A stretch of 64,000 nucleotides of DNA from Rhopalosiphum padi (GCF_020882245.1 NC_083598.1:80171714-80235713), one strand, 5' to 3'; shown: positions 36,376-49,893, numbered from the stretch's first letter. Notes: generated by a model not told the origin, from the sequence alone. A program made the numbers and translations.

Positions 36376-36655
36376 TAGGTCGCAACACCCGCATGTGTCT
36401 TACGATAATTAAGTTTTTAAGTGAGTTATGAGCATTTTTGATTTACGCTATGTTATATACGCATAACTTGCTAAATTGAACTATCGTAAAAAACCAACAT
36501 ACAAACACAGATAATTTTCTTACCATCAAGTTTCATGATAGGTCGATTCACTCTAATTTTTAAACTGACGGAGCTAAACGTGATCTGCTTAACGTAAATT
36601 TGCTATGTTACGTACTTGTAAGACATAGACAACACATGCGGGTGTGACACCCTCT
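36376..36655. mobile_element. TAA-flanked foldback MITE (Harbinger-like), 280 bp
   Basis: Inverted ends contain ACACCCGCATGTGT...TCTTAC on both sides, and TAA stands at both borders (36373-36375, 36656-36658). A 3-bp TWA duplication is the habit of PIF/Harbinger elements. The core shares TTTTAAGTGAGTTATGAGCA with the other family members here. Non-coding. Confidence 0.65.
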
Positions 36656-36794
36656 TAATAGATTTTATTGCCGATGATTTTGAATAGAAAATGATTTTAG
36701 AGGAATATTGTAGCCTATGTTTAATAAAATCCAAATGTGTACAAATGCACGCAAACATTTGTATTTTAATTTAGGTATAGAATATAGATGTTAA

Positions 36795-37627
36795 GGTGTA
36801 TGACCGCATGGCAGTGAATGTTGATAGTCACCGGTATATGTTAACATTTACCGATAATTTTAGTGAATGTTATCAATTTTTACAAATATCTCAGAATGTA
36901 GACTTTTACCAGTGTTTGTTGTTAACGCAATAGTTATTTACTGAATGTTTACATGCCTGACAACATAATCAAATATATAGCCATATAGGTAATAAATTCA
37001 TAAATAAATATACTCGTAGTTTAACAAATTAATTTTTTAACTTATAGATTAAGTAGTATTAATTTTTTAAGTTACATTTATTACAACACGGTTAACTATC
37101 GTGGCATTTACTGTTACAAAGTATTCCCCCATTCTTATACAGTTACATTTGTTCGTATTATATTTTTTTACAATATATTTTTGAATTGGTTCCGCAATTC
37201 GTTCATCATTCTGGTTCGCCCTCTATGACCAATTTTTATATGAGCTTCGAGTACTTCTTCGTTCTTTGCATGATGAATAGTTTTAGTTTCAACGGGACCA
37301 TTAGTTTATCCATAATATCATTCGGATTATCTCATGCCAATCATGCCATAACATTACTAAAACGTCTCCAACGAGTCCAACGCATATTGTGACTGGACAA
37401 TAACGTCTTAATTCTATAAAATAATAAGAAAATACGTTTTAGTATAGTGATTTACATCGTGCTTCATGTGTGGTCACTGGTTAACATTTGCCAACACTAA
37501 TTGTAAATTTGAACAATCACCGGTGTAAGAACGCGTTAAGACCATTTGTCAACATTCACTACGATTTTTGGTAAATGTCGACATACACCAGTGATTGTCA
37601 ACATTCGCCTACTGCGGTCATACTCCC
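36795..37627. mobile_element. 833-bp TTAA-flanked inverted-repeat element
   Basis: TTAA at 36791-36794 and 37628-37631 brackets diverged terminal inverted repeats of about 85 bp. The left starts GGTGTATGACCGCATGGCAG; the right, reverse-complemented, starts GGGAGTATGACCGCAGTAGG. Words like GTGAATGTTGACAATCACYGG recur near both ends. TTAA targeting is typical of piggyBac, yet the interior holds an integrase-type relic, so the classification is open. Confidence 0.65.
37168..37293 (-). pseudogene. Integrase H2C2 zinc-finger relic
   Basis: A minus-strand frame reads KTIHHAKNEEVLEAHIKIGH and then RGRTRMMNELRN before a stop. It matches the H...H..GH.GR.RM..EL pattern of the integrase zinc-binding domain found in retroelements and in Ginger/KRBA2-like transposons, though the cysteine pair is lost. 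Only this fragment survives. Confidence 0.5.
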
Positions 37628-37631
37628 TTAA

Positions 37632-39822
37632 CATAGACATAACTTAACCAACGTAACCAATGATTCAGTAAATGAGTAAAATATGAACTATGAAGTTATA
37701 AATTTACATGGAATAAAAATAAAAGCATTAATACAATACATTAGTATTAGTATATCATAATTTATTAATAAATAATATATAATATATGTTATAAGCATTG
37801 AATTATAATTCAATGTTTTAATTACCATACAATATTTCTGGCTATATTAAATTTGACTCGGTTTCATTTGTCTTTGTTGGTAAAATAAGGACTACTCGGA
37901 GTCTTTTATAACAAGTTAAAGAATTTTTTTTTTTCAAAACTATTGTATTGTAATACTTTATAAAACTTCAATATTTCTCGTTTCTTCATATACATACTGT
38001 TTTAATTGGTAATTCACGCGTATAAACTTTATAAAACATACTATAAGATAATAATAACAGTGTTGTGCAATTTTCCTCACCACCTTTATTGTTAAACGAC
38101 ATACAATAATATCGTCCGTATATTGTTTAAGACTTTATGAGGTATTACACAAGGCGCGTTTTTTTTATTGTGGTGTCCCCAGTAGGCCTAATCCACATCG
38201 TAAGCGAGAACGCGCGAATACCGATAGACTATAATAATTGATAAATATATAGATAGGTAGCCAGATTAGTAACTGAAATTTCTCGCGTGTAAAAAGCGTC
38301 TTAAACACCAATATTAGTAATACGTAATATATAGATAATATAAACAAATAAATATCGAATTATACATTAAATAAGGTGTGATAATTGGTTTAAATTTATA
38401 ATTTTAGTTTTGTCGTAGTACGGTATTCGCCCATTTCCAGATTACTAGTGTTGAGTTTAAATGCGTGTCTTAACTTCTAAAGAAATAAGTGAGGCTAAAT
38501 GTGCTGAGGGATTATTAATCACATCGTATTCAGGGAGTGAAAAAGGGTTAAAAAATGTTGGGTACCTATTTATCGGATTTTATATTTAAATCCGGGTAAA
38601 ATTGTTTATGATTTTCTCATCTGAAACCGGATAAGATTTAAGTGTAGCGTGATCGCTGTGTAAGTGGGTTTTTTTTACATAAAATATTATGATTCCCTTC
38701 CTCCGATTACTATTATTTAAATTCAACACTTTTCTAATTTTAGAACTTAACTTGATATATAAATATTATTATATAATAAAAGATATACCTTTATATAACG
38801 TTACCGAATCTCCAAGTTTTATTACATCAACAACTTATAACCGTGTACTATGGTCGGCGCAAGTCCAACATTTTTAGTCTCCATTTCTTCAACTTTTAAC
38901 ACTTAGGTAATATATTTTTGGTCAGCGGCTCCTCATCGTGACTTGAACGGCCCCAAATTATGAGCGGCCCATCGAGTTTACTCGATAACTAGTCCAACCA
39001 ATCCGATCCTGCCAAGACTTATATAATAGTAAAATAAACTTTCTTACCTTCACATGGACTCGCAATAATTTTTCTACGGTGTACGTTTAACTGTTACGTA
39101 ACATTGAGGTAGGTACATCAAACTATTCCAGTACTGTGTTTTGAAGAATAGAAACCGTTGTTAATTTAAAATTGCATTCATTGTTTATGTGTGCATCTAT
39201 GAAACTAAAACGATTTAATAATTTATATTTAAAATAAAAAAAAATTAATTCTACTTCAACAAAAAGAATCAAGGAAAGTTAAAAAGAGTTGCAGAAACTT
39301 TTAGAAATTACAAATAAGAACAATAATCGAAGAGACATAAATATTCTTTATGAAAATAAAAATTTATGTATATTATTTAAATGTTTTTTTAACTAAATCA
39401 AAAAAATTAAAACAATACTAAGAAATAAACAGTTTAATAGGTTTATTAGTTTATATATTTATTAAAATAAAATTAATAACAAACATTATTTAGCCAGTGT
39501 ATTATTTTATATTTCTATTAGCATTTATTATTATAAATTATAAAATAAAATTTGAATAAATATTTTATGTTTTATATTAAAATGTCTATAGCCAACATTA
39601 TACTAACCACTAAAGTACTATTATATAAGTATTAAATAGGTATAGCCAGTAGCGTAGCAAGGGTTATGGCGAAGTATGCCTACGTAAGAAGTATTTATAT
39701 TCTACCTTAAAAACGAAATTTTTTTCAGTATACATTTTGAAATGTGTGTATGCATTTGTTTAATTATATATACTAGGTGTGAATATTAGATATTATAAAA
39801 AGTATACCAGTACATTTTAGAT
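37632..39822. other. Intergenic, no gene recognised
   Basis: AT-rich. It holds a perfect 20-bp palindrome CATTGAATTATAATTCAATG near 37796 and a GC-richer patch at 38160-38225 (CCCAGTAGGCCTAATCCACA, CGAGAACGCGCGAATACCG). Another such patch lies at 38925-39010 with GAGCGGCCCATCGAGTTTAC. CAGTGTTGTGCAATTTTCC near 38060 and CAGTAGCGTAGCAAGGG near 39654 look like unpaired hAT-type ends. Confidence 0.4.
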
Positions 39823-40090
39823 TCTGAACGGAGTGATGAATATATTGATTTTATAATAATGTATGTTTTATTTTTGTGTCCGTTATCACATATTGGAGTA
39901 GTAATAGTGCGTTGTTTTTTTACTTCAGCCCATCTTTGAAAATGAAAATGAATCTATAGTAGGTACTTTAGGAGGTCAAAAGTAAAAAAATTCCAGTATT
40001 TTTCAAAAGCGTCAGGAAGAACTCTAGAAAAGTAACGGAAAACGGGAATTTTTACACATAACCACTTTTCAGCAAAATCGATTTTTTATT
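39823..40090 (+). repeat. Dispersed repeat copy, same family as 1240-1450
   Basis: Shares the AGATTCTGARCGG...ATTGATTTTAYAAT segment with the left-edge copy in opposite orientation. It continues with a unique part ending AAAACGGGAATTTTTACAC. No coding capacity was seen. Confidence 0.55.
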
Positions 40091-41293
40091 TATTATTATT
40101 ATTTAGCTTATAATATTATTATATTATTTAGTTAATAATAATTAATAATGTTTATAGTATCTATGTATATTACATAAGCCATAAGGTAATAATACGAGAC
40201 AGACAGTTAATACCTCTATTAAACGTGAAGGTGGCGTAGGTACTACTATACTAGCGTAACCCTCTATAAAATTAGTAGTGGATTCAAAATTTAACTTATA
40301 ACCTCTACCTTTCAAATGCTATTGACAATAGCCTCGTCTCCAAAAAAATTCTAGGTAATCCACCCAGACGCCTAGAAAGAGATTGGTAACTGGTTTAATT
40401 ATTATAATAAATAATACACACTATCAACAATGGCGTAGAAAGCTGAAAGGGTATAGCGGAGTGTACCTATGCCATGGTATAATCGGTAAAAAACGATAAG
40501 GTGAAAAACGTTAATTTTGGTTAAAAATCATTAAAATAATTGTCGTCATAAATAAAATTATTTTTAAATATAATATGTAGAAATTCGAAAGCAAGCTTGT
40601 TGAAATAAACTTTACGTTTATATTAATTTTTTCACTTTAGGTTTTGATTTAGTGATGTTAACACAATAATACCTATATTAAATAAGTAATAGATATATGT
40701 AAGTTATATTTGGTATATACAATGATACCTGTGGGTCGTAATAAACCACATTTTATCGTTTAAAATGCAATCGTATTTTATACCTATAGGTAGTTTTGAT
40801 GATCGAAGTCGCAACGATAATAATAATAATAATAATAGAGAACAAAGATCTCTCCTTTTGTACCTACGTAAAAACCTATTACCTATTAAGTATAATAAAA
40901 GTTTGCCGTGTCATATACTATTCGATATTATGATGATATTTATGATTTATTATTATTATTAATTACTTATTTAATTTAACAATTGACTTATAATATATTT
41001 ATATTTATACTAATATTTGGAATTTTAAAGTTAAATGGATTTGACGTTTTTTACTCTTGTCGTTTTTTCCCTAGATTCACTAGTCACAAATTGTAAAAGG
41101 GTGCTAATTTTGTTTTGAAAGTAGTATTAGTATTCTTCTTTCAAAACCACATTTTTTTCATTATACAATTTGAAATTTGTATGATTTTGTTTATTTATAC
41201 ACACTACATGTAAATTTAATTCTACAATTATGATAATAGCATAATGAAAATCCCAAATTATTCCATCAGTGTTTCATTAATTATTGTTATTAA

Positions 41294-41717
41294 GAGGACG
41301 TTATACCCGCATGTGCTGTCTCTGTCTAACTAATGTAGATCATAGCAAATTTTCGTTCAGCAGAACACATTTTGTGATGTTAGCTTTAATATTAGAGTAA
41401 ATTTATCTATTATCAAATTTAAAGGTAAGAATATTATCTAGGGCATCTCATAGGATTTTATTGATATCTTAATTTTTAAGTGAATTGTGGTTATGTAAAA
41501 TATTAAAACATTAAAATGCTCGTAACTCGCTTAAAAATTAAAATACCAATAAAAGCCTATGAGATGCCCTAGATAACATTATTACCTTTAAGTTTTATAA
41601 TAGGTAAATTGACTCTAATATTAAAGCTAACATTACAAAATGTGTTCTGCTGAACGAAAATTTGGTATGATCTACATTAGTAAGACAGAGTCAACACATG
41701 CGGGTATAACGTCATCC
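41294..41717. mobile_element. TAA-flanked foldback MITE (Harbinger-like), 424 bp
   Basis: Both arms are long and nearly complementary: the left has GACGTTATACCCGCATGTGC, and the right reads GCGGGTATAACGTCATCC. TAA flanks both ends (41291-41293, 41718-41720). Inner words such as TAGGGCATCTCATAGGATTT also reappear inverted, so almost the whole element folds back. Best-preserved member of its family here. Confidence 0.75.
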
Positions 41718-42502
41718 TAACACGTACATTGCGTACATTTATAATTTTTTTTTAATTGATAAAAAGGCGCTTTTTTCTAATATTTCCAGGGGCGCTAACA
41801 AGGATTCCTATGCTACTGACTATCAATATACTTCTATACCGACTAAACCTCAATATTATTTTGTTTCAGAATACCGGTTTTAAACTTTTGTACCAACGAT
41901 TATGTTACAGACACTAAACACATTTATATTTATTTATGTAGGTATTGGAAATTCAAACTAAATATGAACTTTGTACAGTAGGTATAATTATTAGGTACCT
42001 ACAAGCCCATAATGCATTATTATATGTTCTGATAGTACTTTAAATAGATAAACCAATTTAGGATTACCTGCCTACATATTTTGTAATATATTATATAGGT
42101 AGGTACTTACTGTACCGTCTGTTGTCTGTACCTAATTTTTGTGTTCATGTAACTACATATTTAATGCATTTGTGTAACACCACGTATATTCCACAAACAT
42201 ATTTATTTATATAATGATAGCAATACTGCAACATAATTTGCATTAAACATTTTAATCGTTAAAAATTGAAATACATAGATAATATTATGGACATATTTTT
42301 ACATAACATACTATACACATTGACACATGTCAGTCGATCGCAGAATATTATAAAATTAGATAAGAATATTATAAAGGGGCAAACTTTGCATATTGACATT
42401 GAATTCAAATTAAATAATTTAAATTCAAACACAATAAAAAAAAAGTATCCATTTCTTAATTAATAATTATTGCAATAAAGCTAATATATCCTATCCGTAT
42501 TA

Positions 42503-42846
42503 TTTAGGGTTGCCATCCGTGCCGATATATCGGAACTGTCACCGATATCGAGTTCTCTGTCCCGACAATAAATACCAAAAGGTCCCGATTGAAACTGTGC
42601 ATTGAAATTTTCAGTTTAATGCATACAAATATGCATGACTATAGAGTATAGAATGACCATTCGTCTTGATTTTAACGGCATATCCCGGTGTCCCCCAGTC
42701 GATCATTAAGTTTGTCCCCGGTTAATGTAAGTGGAAGCTGAGAGAAAATAACTTTAATATTGTATTATTTAAAGGTTTATCTAAAAAAAAGGTTATTTAA
42801 TATCATGATATTCTGGTTTGGTGATTTCAAAATCTGGCAACCCTAA
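42503..42846. mobile_element. hAT-type MITE with TAGGGTTGCCA ends, 344 bp
   Basis: Ends TTAGGGTTGCCA / TGGCAACCCTAA. Flanks CCGTATTA (42495-42502) and TCATATTA (42847-42854) agree at 6 of 8 bases, as for an aged 8-bp duplication. The left part repeats GATATCG and CCGATA words. Non-coding. Confidence 0.6.
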
Positions 42847-44459
42847 TCATATTAAAAAAAGTTAAATTGTATTGTTTAACATATTATTCTTAAAGACATA
42901 AAGTACATTAGAATATTAAGCTAGAAATTTAGAGAGAAAAAAGCAAGTAATACAGTTTAAATAATTTAAATCTAGTGGGTTAGAGACTTAAAGAACAGTA
43001 TAGTCTCCAAATGTAATATGTATTGAGTCTCTCACTATACATATAGAGAGGTAATGGGCTTCATAATAAAATTATTTTGTCATTTTTTAACCTAAAAATG
43101 TTAAATTATCTAATTAATTACTTATTATACATAATTACATAAAATTGAATACACTGTTATTATTTTTAATGGGAAAAAAGTTATCTTATCGGTCACTAAA
43201 TAATATGTTGTGTAGGTAATATAGGTAGGTAGGTATCTACTACAAATTTCCCTTACAAATTTATGAGGTATAGAAACCCACTTTGGTATTTCCTCTAGAA
43301 TCTAAATCTTAATATAAAACATATCACATTATAGTCATTTAACTGATTTCACTTTGATAAATAATGTAGATATATTATTCAGATATTATAAAAAGACAAA
43401 ATCATAATTGTGTTTTTGTTAAATGTGTCCGTTTATTACACATATTATTAAGTTATTTTAATAATACATTAATACGTTATTAGTGTATTACGGTTGTATA
43501 CTATTATGAGTTATGTATTAAATAATTATCAACTCTAATAATCAAATACCTTTATAAGTGTACCTATACAATAATTTATAATACAAATTATAAGTTATAA
43601 TTCGTTTAGTCGTGAACTATGAGAACAACTATTGTACAATAAAAAATCGTATAAGATCACATCGATAAGAGTGATATCAATTTGATTGGCAATTCCCATT
43701 AAATATAATATCGTTCTTACAAAACTATCATGACCTACCTCTTTATCAAGATTAGCATTACTTTAGTGTTACTTTATATTATATGCCTCCAATCAATTAT
43801 ATTTTATGTTTCAGGTTTAATCAATTAGGACTATTAGTATCTACTAATACGTTGTATGTAGTACTAAAAATTAGACTTAAAATTAATATTTTAGGTTTCC
43901 ATACATTTCCGTTGGAAAATTTAAAACTAATACCTACATAGTAATTAACATTGATAAAATATACTGTAAATATTAAGTAAAATATATTTATCTAATGGTA
44001 CTTCAATTTTAAGTTTTAACTATTTGCAAATTTAATAAGGGGCTGGATACACGTTTATAATAAAATATAGTAGTCTATGTGATTTTATTATTCTCTAGGT
44101 GGAAGTGTAGAACAGTACTGTATTAAGTTTTACTTGGGACAAATTAGATTATTTATTTTTAAATACAATTCAGCCTCCTAAGAATTTACCTCAAGTTAGT
44201 AGTTACGCTAATGCCTATCTATTGGTTATACTCAAAATTAAAATAAACACATAATTGAGAACTTAATAAGATAAAAACCAATAATTCATTCTTGTTTCAT
44301 AATCATATTTAGCTACCACATCTTAATTTTAAACGATTACGAACAAAAATTATTAGATATAGGTACCTATTACCTATTAGATAATTAACGAAAATAATTG
44401 ACAATAGTTTTACATTAATATTATTGATATATAATCTTTTTTATAAATTCTATAATAAT

Positions 44460-44568
44460 AATCAAAACATTTTTATAAACAAAAGCAAAGTACTATTTTT
44501 ACGTTTTACCTTCGTAAATACATCATGTATTTATGTAAGACGGAGACAACACGGATGTGGCGTCCTCA
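44460..44568. mobile_element. Solo right end of the TAA-type MITE family
   Basis: GTAAGACGGAGACAACACGG followed by ATGTGGCGTCCTCA and TAA matches the right terminal repeat of the 41294 element. The left half is missing or unrecognisable. Confidence 0.5.
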
Positions 44569-44569
44569 T

Positions 44570-46655
44570 AAAGCACAAAAAATATAATGCTATATTGTAC
44601 ATGTCAACCAATACATTTGCTCAGCTTAGCATTTTAAAAGAGTGTTATTTAGCTTATTCGACGCAATATACTTTTTATATACCAAACTATTTATAAGAGT
44701 TTAAAATTTAAAATTATAAAATTATAATAATTGTAATCCAATATTAGATTTATATAATATACCTATTAACTTGTAGGTAAAATATTTTATCTACAAGTTG
44801 ATATGGATGTTTGAATAATACTATAATGATTTTATTTTATCAATCGTAAAATTTTGCAGAAAATACTTTTTCTCTTTCGAGATTTCAAGAAGACCGGATT
44901 ATTATTAATTAGGTATTATAAACAATTATAAAAAGTAATTACACGTATATGATAGTACAGTAAACGCTTATAAGACTCACGGATGTAAGGTTCAGTCACT
45001 TAAAAAATTCTCAAAATTGGACGTAATTAAATACATTAAAAGAATTCGATTACAAGACTTGGATTTCGTAAAACAAGGTAGAAAATATAGATGTGATAAC
45101 ATGAAAACTTTAGTAAGTTATAAGCCAATTTAAATTATATTTCACAATCATTATGAGATTTAAAATTATTGTCTCGATAATTTATTCGAAGAATAAACTT
45201 AATGTACCTATCTATAATCTATAACATTATAATACCTTAGTAGTAATTTTCTTGTTTATTTACAAAAGGTATCTGCTTTCATATTTTTATTTTTGTTTGT
45301 ATACAAATTAAATAATTAACAAATTATATAACCAGTATATTATTATTATAATTTTTCATATCAGAATAACTAATTAGGTATTTTATAATTCTATATTAAT
45401 TAATATAATTGAATTAGGTAGTACCATTGATTATAGTATACACGTATGTTTTAAAACCAATGGTAGTACTTACCATAATATTATTAATTATTTAATAATA
45501 TAATGTATCGATAATTATTCTTAAACAGCAAAAATATTTTATATTTTATTTTTTTTTTGAATCAATGGGTAAAAAAATCTACAGAGATCAATTGAAATTA
45601 ATAATATTTTAAAATAGAAATAATTTACGTATTCATGTGTAGTATAATAGCCTACAGTATAGGTAGGAATATTAAAGAAATAACAATCGTCAATCATGTA
45701 GACTATACATTGTAAAATCTAAAGAAAATTCTCAACATTTAAGCATAATGTTATCGCTGTGTATTAAATTAATATATATATTATATTATTTTTAAGCAAA
45801 GCTTTAATAAAATATATCTAGTTAAAACCATTAAAATATTTGATATAAATGTGAATAATAAATATAAACATTTATATTATAAACCAATGTTTAACGTAAT
45901 CGAGAATGTAATTTTTATACTTCAACCGACCACCCTCAAGTACATTACTACATTAGATAGGTAATGCAAAATCTTACATAGTTCAATGATATATTTTACT
46001 AAAAATATTTATATTTTGTTAAAAATTAAATTATGAATGACAAATATTTTTATAAATAAATATTTGTCATAACTAAATTGTAATGCAATTTAATAATTAT
46101 GAAGGTATAATTTTTAATTATTATATACATCTACGTGGTATAATAAATAAAACCCAATTCTCGACTGCCGACACTTTATATTATATTTATCTTTAATTAA
46201 TTTCATAAAAAAAGGGGATAAGTGGATACTGTTCTGCTGTACGGTAGGTGAAAAGTGAGTCAATTAATGAATCATGGATGTGTAAAATTTGAATTCAATG
46301 ATATGTTATGTCATGTATATTATCACTATTATTTACGAAAATGATTCTTAGCGGATACAGTATATCAGCTCATTGCCTATAAGTACTAAATATATTCTAT
46401 ATGTTTTTCGATATTGCTATGAAAGTAATTGTATTATTATAGTTATACAGTAGATAAAGTTATTTTTTTTCCGAGAACATTGTGTTAAAAAATATTATTA
46501 GGTATATGCGAATAATATAGAATAATATACATAGAAGTTTCATATCGCAACAAATGTTTCTAAACTATAAAATAATTAATATATTTCATAATTTAAATAT
46601 GAAATTTTGTCCAAAATTGAACTTAAAAATATCTATAAAAAAATTTATTTACCTA
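44570..46655. other. Intergenic, no gene recognised
   Basis: AT-rich. CAGTAAACGCTTATAAGACT near 44959 resembles one end of a pogo-type element without a partner. A hairpin ATGACAAATATTT...AAATATTTGTCAT lies at about 46034-46068. Nothing else is supportable. Confidence 0.4.
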
Positions 46656-46659
46656 ATAA

Positions 46660-47520
46660 ATAACCCCAGAAAAAATAACCCCATATGTGATTTAGTAATA
46701 TTTTAAATGATAATAATTGTATAATATTCAAAACTATAATGTATATTCTAATAAATACGTGTAAGTGTAATATTTTAATTTTTAAGTGAATTATGAGCAT
46801 TTTCAAATATTGATATTTTTCATACTCATAACTCATCTAAAAATTAAAATATCGTAAAAAACCAACAAGAAAACACAGATTGTGTTCTTACCTAAAAATT
46901 TTACAATAGGTCAATTCACTCTAATATCAAAACTAAAAGCAAACTAGGTATATTGTGGGTGCGACTTATATGGAACCTATATCTTAATATCTATAAGTCC
47001 TATATTTATACTTATATTGTTAAAATATAGACTTCCTAATCTTCCCATGTTACTTAGTAAATTAGTTTGAAATATCAATAATATATAAATAAATAAATAA
47101 TATAATAATTTTAAACAAATAGTCAATTTTTTCATTTACGGTCAATAATATATAAATAAAAAACGTATATAATATTAATAATATTAAATGTAAATTATAA
47201 TGCATAAAAAATATATATATATTAATACCTATATTGATATTAGAGTGAATTGACCTGTTATCAAACTTTTAGATAAGAATATAACCTGTGTTTTTTCGTT
47301 AGTTTTTTATGATATTTTAATTTTTAGGTGAGTTATGAGTATGAAAAATATTAAATATTTGAAAATGCTCATAATTCACTTAAAAATAAAAATATATTAT
47401 AAAATATCCACAAATACGTATTTATTAGAATATACATTTTAGTTTTGAATATTATATAATTATCATTTAAAATTTTACAAAATCTCATATGGGGTTATTT
47501 TTTTATTTTCTGTGGCTATT
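46660..47520. repeat. Large inverted repeat with about 280-bp arms
   Basis: Arm 46660-46932 and arm 47233-47520 are reverse complements with scattered mismatches. Outer ends carry AATAACCCCATATG and CATATGGGGTTATT; inner ends carry CAATTCACTCTAATATCAA and TTGATATTAGAGTGAATTG in inverted orientation. The spacer is about 300 bp. The arms contain the core TTTTTAAGTGAATTATGAGC of the TAA-type MITE family, so this may be a larger relative or two insertions head to head. Confidence 0.7.
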
Positions 47521-48860
47521 TTTTCGGGGACTAAATTTCCGGGGTTATTTTTTTGCGGTACCAAAAACATTATATAGCATAATTTTTAGATTTTTTTGGT
47601 TATTCAGTAGGATTAAGACCTATAAGGCCTATACGATCCTATTGAACATTGAGACAACATAATATATTAATATGTTTCGTATATTATATATAAATGTGTG
47701 AAAGATACTACTTTGGAGCAAAAGCTGTTTTTGTAACTATATCAGTCTGGCCCTGGAACTACTCATGAAGAAATTTGTAATACATTTTCAAACTTTACCT
47801 ATGAAAATTGCATATTTTATACATTTTGTAAACAAAAAAAAAATCCTCCGCTGACTAAAATTCTACATAAATGTATGCAGAGTTGAATTATAAATATGCC
47901 AAGTGTTGGTGAATTATAAGTTACAACCTTACAACTTACTATTATATTTCTGTAAAAAGTAAAAGTTTGAATGTTTGTCAATTTTACATTAAATTTATTC
48001 AATAATTTGAATATTTAAATTTTTGTATTATAATCTATATAATTAAAGTAGAAAATACTGATTTATAAAAGTTTAAATAATGATAAAATAGCGTTTCAAG
48101 ATTACTATCAATAACCAATAGTGAATAAATGCCTAATGAATTCAGATTTCAGAGTACTATAACAAGTGGTATAAATAACAAAAATTAAATGGTAGGTACA
48201 ATTTAAAATTGATAATATTTCTTAGTATTAAACATAAAATCTTACCTAATTCCAAGACTTGTCCATTTACAATACACACGAAGATTCGGTCTTATTTTCC
48301 TATTATATTAATTATTCTATTTTCAAGAGATTTATTTCTATCCATAAGTATAGACAGTATAGTATTGTTGTTTTAGGTATCGAGATACTTCATTCCTAGG
48401 AAAAAGGTTCATGTCCTGACACGGGGATGGGGATAACCAATATTAAATGAGTTAGATTTAACGAGTTGAAAAAATGTAAATTTTAAAACATGACAATTTT
48501 TAAATTATTTTACAGTCGTTATGTACGGCTATACGTATTTATCCTAAGTACCTAACTCATAATATTTTATGATCTTAAAAATTTGAACAAATTATATTAC
48601 ACATATTATGATGTTTAATGGTAAATTATTTTTCTCTTATAGAATATTCAGAAATTATTTTTGCAGCTACAATTACAAAGTTCATTAAGTTGGTTATCGA
48701 TTTTTTTTCCACGATATTTTATCTAATCAATAGTTACTCGATATAATCACGAAAATATATACGACTGGAAGTTTCACGCAGGGAATACCACCTGTATAGA
48801 TAAATTTAGGAATAATATTTGATATCATACTGTTACAACGATTAAATTCCAAATCACCCA
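47521..48860. other. Intergenic, no gene recognised
   Basis: AT-rich sequence without recognisable exon, terminal repeat or RNA gene. The short open frame at 47817-48002 (minus strand) shows no family signature. Confidence 0.4.
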
Positions 48861-48866
48861 TCGGCC

Positions 48867-49092
48867 GTGTACTGTATCGTCTGTATCCACTCAACACTTC
48901 TCAGTTGTGTTTCTGCCTTCTGGCTCTTTCTTCTTCTTTGCTTTTCTCTTCAAATTTACCATTTGAACAAAACTAAAGAACATTGCTCAAGCACTTTTTT
49001 TCAATTTTTATTTTATTTAATAATAAAAAAAAATCTTTCTGCGATTTTACGCGTGTTAAGTCATAGGCTTTAGCCCTAAGGCTTTTTCTACC
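48867..49092 (+). promoter_or_regulatory. Candidate promoter and noncoding 5' exon
   Basis: Base composition changes here to pyrimidine-rich, less AT-rich sequence (CTTCTGGCTCTTTCTTCTTC), with an initiator-like CTCAGTTGTG at about 48900. It ends near a donor-like CCA|GTAAAAC at 49092. The next plus-strand coding exon begins with a 3' splice site at 53262-53263 and needs an upstream 5' exon, so this may be its distal leader. This is inference only. Confidence 0.3.
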
Positions 49093-49736
49093 AGTAAAAC
49101 ACATTTTATTTTCCCGACTTTTATACAACATATCAACAGGTCAGTAAATTATTTTACATTATTAAAAAAAAAAATAATAATAATAATAGTAAAGAAAAAA
49201 TAATACAGGGTATTAATAGTATTATATATATTATTGTTCATTTGATTTAAGAAAATTATTTTTTGTGTATTAATATTTTATGCAAGACATATAACATGTT
49301 TGCAATGTCATAAAAGTTGAATTTATAGTAGATCTAATTTTAATTCAGGACCTGTTTTGATTATAATTACTAAAATAATTAATTTTAATTTAATATATAT
49401 TGGGTTTTTTTAAGCATAGTTTTTAGTCTAAATTGTTTATAATTTCATTAATAAAGAATTGCTGCCAATAGGTAAAAACGAAAAACAGATTATATATTTT
49501 GACTAAATTAAAAAAAAAACTTATATGGAATTTTGGTCTTAACTACCTATAACAATAATTAATAATTATAAACCATTTAAAGAAAGTATAAATAATTTAT
49601 TAAAATCAATTACATTAATTAGTTAATCTTATAGATTGTTGTATTTACCTAGAAAAATAAAATTATGTTACATAATACTTTTAGGCTGTATATTTGTTTT
49701 ATTTTTAGTTGATGTTAACAAAAAAATATAAATTAA

Positions 49737-49893
49737 TTTTCATTTTAAGCAAGTTATGAGTGTTTTTAAATTGCTATATAAACCAACATATTATTAAAGA
49801 CAGATAAGTGAAATACTCATTACTAGGACAATTTACTCTGATATTAAAGCTAAATACACAAAATTGGTTCTGCTAAAAACAAATTTTCTGGTA
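49737..49893. mobile_element. Relic of the TAA-type MITE family
   Basis: Contains CAATTTACTCTGATATTAAA, then GCTAAATACACAAAATTGGT and a TTTTAAGCAAGTTATGAG core, as in the inner-right part of the 41294 and 51441 elements. The outer ends are lost. Confidence 0.5.

Noticed and set aside
37186..37392. 68-codon plus-strand frame inside the TTAA-flanked element
   Set aside because: Antisense to the integrase-like relic, which is the meaningful reading.
39653..41817. A single 2.1-kb hAT element between CAGTAGCGTAGCAAGG and CATGCTACTG-type ends
   Set aside because: The two ends match only for a few bases, and the flanking 8-mers (GGTATAGC and ACTATCAA) do not agree.
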